From an uncultured bacterium (GTDB lineage Bacteria > Armatimonadota > Zipacnadia > Zipacnadales > Zipacnadaceae), in NCBI GenBank assembly GCA_937928475.1, contig CALFVE010000154.1, forward strand, positions 1 to 16,691: DNA of 16,691 nucleotides, given 5' to 3'. Of this stretch, positions 6,534 to 13,289 are shown one piece after another (position 1 is the stretch's first letter; each line of letters begins with the position of its first letter). A model generated the notes under the pieces. It made no database searches, was not told where the DNA came from, and saw only the letters and a program-made list of their open reading frames with translations. The translations under genes and the position numbers were made by a program.

Positions 6534-8017
6534 GGCTCAGCGACCTCGCCCACCGGCCCGGGAGAACTCGTCTCCCGTTCGTCCTGCGCATCGAGCGCGT
6601 GGGACAGGACCACCCGGCGGAACACCCGCACCAGGTCGGGGTCGAAACGGCTTCCTGCCTCGGCGGTGATCTGCTCCACGGCTTCCCGTACGGTGAGACC
6701 TGGCAGGCCGTTTTCGTGGTTATAGCGGAGGCGGTCGAAAGCGTCGGCGATGGCCACCATGCGGGCCATCTCCGGGATCTGCTTGCCCGCGCGGCCTTCG
6801 GGGAACCCCTTGCCGTCCCAGCGCTCGTGGTGATAAAGCACCACCGGCAAGATGGGCACCAGGAAGGACACCGGCTGCAGGATGCTCTGGCCGATCAAAG
6901 GGTGCATCTCATAGAAGACGCGCTCAGCGTCCTGCGCATTCCGGGCCTCCATGCTCTGGTCGGCCACTCCAATCTTGCCCACGTCGTGCAAGATGCTGCC
7001 GAAGCGGAGCAGTTCCCGCTGCTCAGGGGAAAAGCCGGTCTGCTCGGCCATGCTGTCCACGATCTCGGCTACCCGCTCGGAGTGGCTGAAAGTGGCCAGG
7101 TCTTTGGCCTCGATGGCCCGGGTGAGCGAGCGCACCGTCTCGAAATAGTTGCGGCGGATGTCCTCGTAGAGACGCGCATTTTCGATCGCCACCGAGGCCT
7201 GGTGGGCGAAGGCGCGGAGCAGTTCGATCTCGCGGTGCCGAAACCGATGCCGCTTCTTGGTATAGATGCGCACCAGGCCGATGACCTTGTCCTTGGTCGC
7301 CAGCGGGACACTGAGCACGGAGGTGATCCCCTCGGCCCGGGCCGCCTCCTGGTAATGGACGCGCGGATCGGTGGGGGCATCGTAGATTTCCTCCACTTCC
7401 CCGCGCAAGACGGCGGCGCTGCCCAGACTCTCCGAGACGAGTACGGGGCCTTTCTCCCAGTAGGCGTCACTCAGGCCCGCGCTGGCCGCTAGGCGCAGTT
7501 CACCATTCTCGGCGTCGAGCAAGCGGATAGCGGCGCCCTTGGCGTTCATCACCTCCAGGGCGTGGCGGATGATGAGGTCGAGCACGGCGCGGATGCGCAG
7601 CGTGGAGGTGATACTGGCCGCCACCTCATACAGGGTGCGCTGCTCGACCACGCGCCGCTTGAGTTCCGTGGCGGCCCGCGAGCAGACGATGCCCACCACG
7701 TAAAAGACGGCGGCGCGGACCAGGATGTCCGTCAGTCCCTGCGGCACCGGCTGACCGTCTCCCGTGTAGTCGGCCGGCATCCAGACTCCGCAGATCATGG
7801 CGGAAAACAGCGCAGCCAGGATGGCCCCGTAATCACCGAAGACGAAGGCCGCGTAGATGATCGGCAGATAGAACAGGTGCACCGCCACACTGTTGGTGCC
7901 GCCGAGTTTGACCAGTACCGTGGCGGCGCCCATCGCCAGCACAAGCCCCAGTAAGGAGGCCATGGTTGGGGCCAGGCGTCGCTTCCTCTTCCTGCGGTTG
8001 GTATCAGCCCTGCTCAC
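6530..8017 (-). CDS. Membrane GAF and HD-GYP domain protein (predicted c-di-GMP phosphodiesterase)
   Basis: The protein has 495 residues. The basic N-terminus (RRKRKRR) stays in the cytoplasm. Three or four hydrophobic segments follow at about 18-36, 46-78 and 97-113, then a short coiled region, a GAF sensor domain (about 130-280) and an HD-GYP domain (about 290-475). Metal-site residues are present: His312 in SHSERV, the HD pair His344-Asp345 in HDVGKIGV, His372 in MHPLIGQ, His396-His397 in HHERWDGKGFP and Asp425 in AIADAFD. HD-GYP enzymes hydrolyse cyclic di-GMP. The signature GYP reads GFP here, a conservative change. The GTG start at 8017 has AGGAG 9 bases upstream, which fits well. The gene follows metG by 38 bases and is coupled to the secreted transglutaminase gene. 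Activity is inferred; the GAF ligand is unknown. Confidence 0.92.
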   Translation of the reverse strand: MSRADTNRRKRKRRLAPTMASLLGLVLAMGAATVLVKLGGTNSVAVHLFYLPIIYAAFVFGDYGAILAALFSAMICGVWMPADYTGDGQPVPQGLTDILVRAAVFYVVGIVCSRAATELKRRVVEQRTLYEVAASITSTLRIRAVLDLIIRHALEVMNAKGAAIRLLDAENGELRLAASAGLSDAYWEKGPVLVSESLGSAAVLRGEVEEIYDAPTDPRVHYQEAARAEGITSVLSVPLATKDKVIGLVRIYTKKRHRFRHREIELLRAFAHQASVAIENARLYEDIRRNYFETVRSLTRAIEAKDLATFSHSERVAEIVDSMAEQTGFSPEQRELLRFGSILHDVGKIGVADQSMEARNAQDAERVFYEMHPLIGQSILQPVSFLVPILPVVLYHHERWDGKGFPEGRAGKQIPEMARMVAIADAFDRLRYNHENGLPGLTVREAVEQITAEAGSRFDPDLVRVFRRVVLSHALDAQDERETSSPGPVGEVAEP

Positions 8018-8055
8018 CGGAGCGTTCTCCTGTGCTCTGTCGTGCCGGCTCTGCT

Positions 8056-10023
8056 TTAGCGCACCTTGCTCCCTGCCGGGACCTCCTGGTCGGCCACCAC
8101 CAGGGCCAGCGGCTTGTCCTCGCCCACCGCCAGAATCATCCCGTACGACCGAATCCCCCGGATAGTGGCGGGCTCCAGGTTAGCCACCACCACCACCGTC
8201 TTGCCCTGGATATCCTCTGGCGCGAAGTTCTCGGCCAGCCCCGCCACCACCTGTCGCGGAGTCTCTTCTCCCAAGTCTATCTGCAAGCGATACAGTTTGT
8301 CGCTACCCGGGGCCTTTTCCACCTCCAGCACCTTGCCCGCTCGCAGGTCGAGCCGCTGGAATTCCTCATAGGAAACTGTCACGGCGGCTACCTCCTTGGG
8401 CTCGTCCTCCGCGACTTTCTGCGTCTTTTCCTGCTTGGCCTCCAGGCGCTGCCAGGCGCGGTCCAGGTCCACGCGCGGAAACAGCGGCCGCCCCACCTGC
8501 ACGCGCACCCCGGCGGGCAGCCGGCCCGCCTCCACGTCCTTCCAGGCGGGCGGTACTCCGGCCAAGCCCAGCCGCTCCCAGATCTCCTCAGCCACCACGG
8601 GCATGAACGGCCCCACCAGAATCGCCACCACCCGCAGGCAGTCGGCCAGGTCGTAGAGCACCGCGTCCAGTTCGACTTGCTTGGCCTCGCGCCGCAGCCT
8701 CCAGGGCTCGCGGGCGTCCACGAACTTGTTGCCGGCGGCCAGCAGCTCCCAGATGGCCTCCAGGGCCCCGCGGAAGTCCACGTGGTCCAGGCAGGCCGCG
8801 ACCCGCTCCCGGGCTTGCGCGATGGCCTCCCTCAGTCCCCCCGCCCCCGGTCCCGGCTCGGGAATGATTCCCTCCCGATAGCGCTCCAGCAGCGGCAGCG
8901 TGCGGTTAAGCAGATTGCCCAGGTCGTTGGCCAGGTCGGCGTTGAAGCGGCCCAGCAGCGAAGCCATCGAGAAAGAACCGTCCAGCCCGAAGGTCACCTC
9001 GCGCAGTAGGAAATAGCGCACCGCATCCACCGCTACCGCGGTGGTGGCGCCCGAGAGGTCTGCCAGGTCCTTGGCCACCTCCCAAGGGTCCATTACGTTG
9101 CCCCGAGACTTGCTCATCTTGTCCCCGCTGTCGGTGACCCAATAGCCGTGGGCGAACAAGCGATGGGGTAGGGGCAAGCCCAGGGCCATGAGCATGGCCG
9201 GCCAGATCGTCGCGTGGAAGCGAGTGAGAATGTCCTTGCCCATCAACTGAATGTCGGGGGGCCACCAGGACCAGGTCGGCGCTTGCTCGTCCGGGTAGCC
9301 CACCGCGGTCAGGTAGTTGATGAGGGCGTCGAACCACACATATACCGAGTGCTCGGGATGCTCGGGCATGGTGATGCCCCACCCCGGGTGCTGGCGGCTG
9401 ATGCAGGCGTCCCGCAGGCCGCCCTCGATGAAGGCGATGACCTCCCGCCGCCGCGTCTCCGGCTGGATAAACTCCGGGTGCTCCTCGAAATACGCCAGCA
9501 AGCGATCGCTGTAGGCGGAAGTGCGGAAGAAGAATGCGGGCTGGGCCACCTGCTCCACCGGTCGGTGGCAGTCGGGGCAGGTCCCCTCGCACAACTCGTT
9601 CTCCCGGAAATAGGTCTCACAGGGCACGCAGTACCAGCCCTGGTACTCGTCCTGATAAATATCACCGGAGGCTAGGAGGGTGGCCACCACCCGCTGGACG
9701 GCGGCCACGTGCGCCGCCTCGGTGGTGCGGATGAAGCGGTCGTAGGCAATGTGCATCCGCTCCCAGGTCTTCTGCCAACTCGCTGCCATGCGGTCCACAA
9801 ACTCGCGCGTGTCCAGGCCCTGGGCTTGCGCGGCGTGCACGACCTTGGTGGCGTGCTCATCGGTGCCGGTAACGAAGAACACTTCTTCGCCCCGCAGTCG
9901 GTGGTAGCGAGCCAGGGCATCGGCGGCAATCGTGGTGTAGGAGTGCCCCACGTGCGGCCGGCCGTTTACGTAGTAGATGGGAGTGGTGATGTAGAACTTG
10001 TTGCCCGTGCTGGTCTCAGCCAT
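8056..10023 (-). CDS. metG: Methionyl-tRNA synthetase with C-terminal tRNA-binding domain
   Basis: The protein has 655 residues and charges tRNA-Met with methionine in the cytoplasm. The class I signatures are clear: HVGH (24-27) as the HIGH motif and KMSKS at 302-306. The zinc knuckle in the connective peptide carries Cys132 and Cys135 (WYCVPC), then Cys149 and Cys152 (CPDC), with an extra Cys145. The anticodon-binding helical domain lies at about 370-510. Residues 515-550 form a charged linker, and about 553-655 are an OB-fold tRNA-binding domain (EFQRLDLRAGKVLEVE, then GIRSYGMILA), as in the long bacterial MetG form. The ATG at 10023 has AAGG about 9 bases upstream. It is 11 bases after ricT, a neighbourhood also known from Firmicutes. 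All catalytic motifs look intact. Confidence 0.98.
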   Translation of the reverse strand: MAETSTGNKFYITTPIYYVNGRPHVGHSYTTIAADALARYHRLRGEEVFFVTGTDEHATKVVHAAQAQGLDTREFVDRMAASWQKTWERMHIAYDRFIRTTEAAHVAAVQRVVATLLASGDIYQDEYQGWYCVPCETYFRENELCEGTCPDCHRPVEQVAQPAFFFRTSAYSDRLLAYFEEHPEFIQPETRRREVIAFIEGGLRDACISRQHPGWGITMPEHPEHSVYVWFDALINYLTAVGYPDEQAPTWSWWPPDIQLMGKDILTRFHATIWPAMLMALGLPLPHRLFAHGYWVTDSGDKMSKSRGNVMDPWEVAKDLADLSGATTAVAVDAVRYFLLREVTFGLDGSFSMASLLGRFNADLANDLGNLLNRTLPLLERYREGIIPEPGPGAGGLREAIAQARERVAACLDHVDFRGALEAIWELLAAGNKFVDAREPWRLRREAKQVELDAVLYDLADCLRVVAILVGPFMPVVAEEIWERLGLAGVPPAWKDVEAGRLPAGVRVQVGRPLFPRVDLDRAWQRLEAKQEKTQKVAEDEPKEVAAVTVSYEEFQRLDLRAGKVLEVEKAPGSDKLYRLQIDLGEETPRQVVAGLAENFAPEDIQGKTVVVVANLEPATIRGIRSYGMILAVGEDKPLALVVADQEVPAGSKVR

Positions 10024-10034
10024 AATGATGTGCC

Positions 10035-11336
10035 TTAGGGGGAGGCCTCTACCCTCCCGAAGCGCGGCTCGGCAGCGGCCGCCTGGGTCGGGCTTTTCTG
10101 CTCAGGTCCGCCGGCAGCCGGCTTGGCCTCGCCTTGCGCGTGCCCGCCGGCGCCGTGTCCATGTACATGCTTCTTTCGCCGGTGTCGAGGGCGGCGTTTG
10201 CGCTGACCTTTATGCGATTGGCCGTGCGGTGCCTGCGCGGTCGTGGTCGGATGCTCGGCGGGCACAGCGGCCGGCGCTGCTGGTTGCGCCTCCGCAGTCG
10301 GCGCCGCGCTTGCAGCGGAGGGAGCGTTCTGCCCCGCGGCGACCGGTGCCGCGGAGGCTGGCCGGCGGCGTTCCCTTCTCCTCCGCCGACGCTCCTCTTT
10401 CCCCTGGGCAGGCGCAGCAGCCTCCGGCCCCGCGACACTCTCCGGGAGCAGTTGCTCACAGGTCAGCACCACCTCCCGCCCCTCCTCGGTCCTGATCTTT
10501 ACCGCTCCCACCAGCAGGTTGCGCTCCACCACCTCGCCCTTGAGGCCCTGCGCTTCCACGGTGGCCCCCACCTTGGGCAGCCGCTTGCCCATCTCCACAT
10601 ACTGCGCGTGTTCGAAGCGCAGGCAGCACATCAGCCGGTCACAGGCGCCGCTGATCTTGGCGGGATTCAGCGACAGCCCCTGGTCCTTGGCCAAGCGAAT
10701 TCCCACGCTGGAAAAGTCGCGCAGGAAGGTCGCGCAGCACAAGGGACGCCCACAGGGGCCCAGACCTCCGATCAGTTTGGCCTGGTCGCGCACCCCCACC
10801 TGGCGCAGTTCAATCCGGCAGCGGAAGGTGTGAGCCAGGTCCTTGACCAGCTCGCGGAAGTCCACCCGCCCCTCGGACACGAAGGAGAAGGTCAGCCGCC
10901 GCCCGTCCAGCGTGTAACTGGCATCAATCAGTTTCATCTCCAGACCGTGCTCGCGGATCTTCTGCTCGCAGGTCCGGAAGGCGCGCTGCTCCTTCTCCGT
11001 GAGGGTCTTCTTCTTGCGGACATCGCCAGGCGTGGCCAGCCGCACCAGCCGCTTGGTCGGCTCTTCCTCGCCCGGCTCCAGGGCCGACTTGAGGCTGACC
11101 ACCTCCCCGATGTCCACGCCCCGGTCGGTCTCTACTACCACAAAATCGCCCAGCCGCACCGGAAAGTCGCCGGGGTGGAAGTAGTAGACCTTCCCGCCCT
11201 TGCGGAAGCATAAACCTACCACCCGCGGCGGCAGGGTTGGCCACTCGTTCTCCTCGGAGGCCGGCTCCGCTTGCCCCTCGGCTTGCACCGCGGTGGCTTC
11301 CCCAGTTGTCTCCTCCGCCACGTCATCTTCCGGCAT
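10035..11336 (-). CDS. ricT: PSP1-domain iron-sulfur protein RicT with long basic tail
   Basis: The protein has 433 residues. The PSP1/RicT core runs from about 36 to 300 (VVGLCFRKGGKVYYFHPGD, then GDFVVVETDRGVDIGEVV). The conserved cysteines are Cys195, Cys200 and Cys201 in GPCGRPLCC, and Cys232, Cys237 and Cys238 in CDRLMCC. In Bacillus subtilis RicT works with RicA and RicF in an Fe-S Y-complex that steers RNase Y and mRNA maturation. RicA and RicF are not in this window. Usual RicT proteins are about 275 residues. This one adds about 35 acidic residues in front and about 130 low-complexity residues behind, with an Arg block (315-325), Ala/Pro-rich stretches and a Lys/Arg/His block (376-400). 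The ATG at 11336 has only a weak ribosome site. It is followed after 11 bases by metG, so co-transcription is likely. Confidence 0.9.
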   Translation of the reverse strand: MPEDDVAEETTGEATAVQAEGQAEPASEENEWPTLPPRVVGLCFRKGGKVYYFHPGDFPVRLGDFVVVETDRGVDIGEVVSLKSALEPGEEEPTKRLVRLATPGDVRKKKTLTEKEQRAFRTCEQKIREHGLEMKLIDASYTLDGRRLTFSFVSEGRVDFRELVKDLAHTFRCRIELRQVGVRDQAKLIGGLGPCGRPLCCATFLRDFSSVGIRLAKDQGLSLNPAKISGACDRLMCCLRFEHAQYVEMGKRLPKVGATVEAQGLKGEVVERNLLVGAVKIRTEEGREVVLTCEQLLPESVAGPEAAAPAQGKEERRRRRRERRRPASAAPVAAGQNAPSAASAAPTAEAQPAAPAAVPAEHPTTTAQAPHGQSHKGQRKRRPRHRRKKHVHGHGAGGHAQGEAKPAAGGPEQKSPTQAAAAEPRFGRVEASP

Positions 11337-11360
11337 CTATCTGCTCACTTCTCGGGTCTC

Positions 11361-11430
11361 GTGTGGCGCAGGTGTCTCGCCGGCCTTCCCCCTCCGGGGC
11401 CTCGCCACGGGAGGCGACGCCGGCGCCGGG
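11361..11430. repeat. GC-rich palindromic repeat in the spacer before ricT
   Basis: The 108-base spacer between the secreted protein stop and ricT holds several inverted repeats. CGCCGGC (11378-11384) pairs with GCCGGCG (11419-11425). CCCC/GGGG (11389-11399) forms a short stem with loop TCC. TCGCC and GGCGA flank ACGGGA near 11402-11416. On the minus strand the blocks CCCGGAGGGG and CCTGCGCCAC also appear in the non-coding region at 1-56 on the plus strand, in the opposite order. This suggests one dispersed repeat family. No promoter-like boxes are evident in this spacer. Confidence 0.5.
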
Positions 11431-11444
11431 CCAGTGAGTAACTT

Positions 11445-13289
11445 CTACTCCTCCCTCGGGCCCGGAACCATTTCCGAGGGCGCCGCCCGCAGATCGTAAT
11501 TGGGGCCTAACCGCACCCAGTCCAGGACGAAGTCCTGGCCCTTCTCGACAGGCAGGATCAGGCGCAGGCGGCTAATCGTCCGCGGCGGCCCTCCCCACTG
11601 CTCCTGGTCGGCCACCGCCGCGCCGGCAAAGCCGATCCGGCTCAGGTCCACGCACTGTGCCGGCAGGTCCTTACGCAGCCGGAAGGTCGCGAGGCCCCCG
11701 TACTCCTCGCCCTCCCCTCGCGGCCGCCAATACTCCACCCGGGCGAGGCCCGCGGTTGCCACTGTGGCCTGGAAGGACAGGAACGGCAGGCCCCCGACCT
11801 CCAGCCTGCCGCCTGGCAATGCCAGTTCCACGCTGACCGTCTCCCCGGTCGCCCTGCCCTTCAGTTCGCCCCCAGCGATCGCCGCGCCCTCCAGCCCCTC
11901 TATCTTAGCAACTTCCTCCCGTTTGTCCAACTCCCACCTGACTTCGCCGGTCGAGTCCGGCTCCAAGCGAATCCAGTCAAAGGCGATCTGCGCCCCCTCC
12001 ACCGGCGGGGGAGTGAAACTCAGGCCCTGCACAATCCCTGTGCTCCCGCCCCACTTGAGACCTTCTACCTTGGACGATTCCCAGGTCGCCTTGGTCAGAT
12101 CTATCTCGTAGACATGCCAGCCGCCTTGCACCGGCACCCGCACATAACTGACCTCGCCGGCCGTGGACTGGGCCAGCAGCGCCCCCTGTCCCTCGTGGCT
12201 GCTGAACATGCGCATGGCGAAACGGGTCAAGCGCTTGGCGTCCACCCAGGCGCTGCGGTTTGGTATAGCGAGGTTGAGAAGTGCACGCCCGCTAACATTA
12301 TACCCCATCGTCCCATCCGGTGTCACATAAGGCTCCAGGCCAACGGTAGTGACCTCGCCGCAGCGCTGGAGTCGCCAGAGCAGAGGGGAGGAGGCCTCGG
12401 AGGCCAGGACTTCGGCGCGGAGCGGGCCCGGCGCGGAGACCGACGTGCGTCCGGCCACCTGCGGCGCTATCTTCTTGATGACCGCCAACTGGGTACTCCG
12501 AATCGTCTGGTTCGCCGGTTGCACAAATAGGATGCCAGCGACCAGTCCATCCAGCGCCGCCTTCGCCGCCGTCTCCAGCGCCGACTCGGTCAGCGCCTCC
12601 GCCTGAGGCCCATCGCCGACAAAGACAGCCAGAATCGAGGTCTGCGGTCCCCCGCTGTCTAGGTTGGCATCAATCCGCGCACGCCTGAGTTGCTCCCCCA
12701 GCGCCTGCGGCGGAACAGAGATAGCCTGCTCCGGAGTAAGATACACCGCCAACAGGTCGGCAACTGGAACCAGGGCGTGGGGGAGCTCTAACTCGGGCAG
12801 CCACCGGCCCTCGGCGCACAGGGCCTCCAAGTTCCCCGCCTTGGCCGCGAGTAGTTCTCCGGCATATTGCGCAGGCGTCAGACCTGATCCCGCGCGCGGC
12901 GCGAACAGAAACCCCAGGCAGCCCGGTTGCCCGCACGTCCAGCCGCTGGCGTCGTATGTGCGCAGAATCCGGTCGCGCTCACCTCTCTCGTCCCCTAGCG
13001 ACCCGGCCAGGGCTTCACCCTTCAGCAAGACCTTCATGCCCAGCCTCTGGGCCTCCCAAAGCCCGGGAATGACCGTGGCGTCGGTTGGCCCCGAGGCCAC
13101 GACACAGTTGACTCCCGCCGCCTTCAGCTCTGGGCCTATACTCCCCAGTTCTGCCAGACTCGATACCTCCACCCCGAGGGCGAAGAAGACACCGTCGCGC
13201 AGGTACAACTGAGGGGCCTGGGCAAAGGCCGGCAGGGAACCGGCCAAGGCGGCAGCTGTCAAGACTAAGAAAAGAAAAACCCTGCTCAC
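11445..13289 (-). CDS. Secreted protein: barrel-like N-terminal part plus tandem beta-sandwich modules
   Basis: This is a 614-residue exported protein of unknown function. The signal peptide covers residues 1-23, with cleavage expected after AFA. Residues 27-265 look like a degenerate TIM-barrel. They open with LYLRDGVFFALGVEV, run through KAAGVNCVVASG, and end with LDGLVAGILFVQPANQT, in the same order as the barrel of the secreted protein at 176-2431. No acidic catalytic pair is evident. The C-terminal half holds two similar beta-sandwich modules, ending in FDWIRLEPD (437-445) and LDWVRLGPN (589-597), each with a preceding WGG. Such modules often bind carbohydrate or surface polymers. The GTG start overlaps the mfd stop as GTGA, so it is translationally coupled to mfd, an odd partner for an exported protein. 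In Firmicutes this slot after mfd often holds a secreted foldase, but I see no isomerase domain here. Confidence 0.88.
   Translation of the reverse strand: MSRVFLFLVLTAAALAGSLPAFAQAPQLYLRDGVFFALGVEVSSLAELGSIGPELKAAGVNCVVASGPTDATVIPGLWEAQRLGMKVLLKGEALAGSLGDERGERDRILRTYDASGWTCGQPGCLGFLFAPRAGSGLTPAQYAGELLAAKAGNLEALCAEGRWLPELELPHALVPVADLLAVYLTPEQAISVPPQALGEQLRRARIDANLDSGGPQTSILAVFVGDGPQAEALTESALETAAKAALDGLVAGILFVQPANQTIRSTQLAVIKKIAPQVAGRTSVSAPGPLRAEVLASEASSPLLWRLQRCGEVTTVGLEPYVTPDGTMGYNVSGRALLNLAIPNRSAWVDAKRLTRFAMRMFSSHEGQGALLAQSTAGEVSYVRVPVQGGWHVYEIDLTKATWESSKVEGLKWGGSTGIVQGLSFTPPPVEGAQIAFDWIRLEPDSTGEVRWELDKREEVAKIEGLEGAAIAGGELKGRATGETVSVELALPGGRLEVGGLPFLSFQATVATAGLARVEYWRPRGEGEEYGGLATFRLRKDLPAQCVDLSRIGFAGAAVADQEQWGGPPRTISRLRLILPVEKGQDFVLDWVRLGPNYDLRAAPSEMVPGPREE

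Noticed and set aside
7966..9009. Long open frame on the plus strand (347 codons)
   Set aside because: It lies opposite metG and the HD-GYP gene, whose protein motifs are unmistakable. The plus-strand translation is low-complexity and rich in His, Pro, Arg and Gln, as expected of an antisense shadow in GC-rich DNA.
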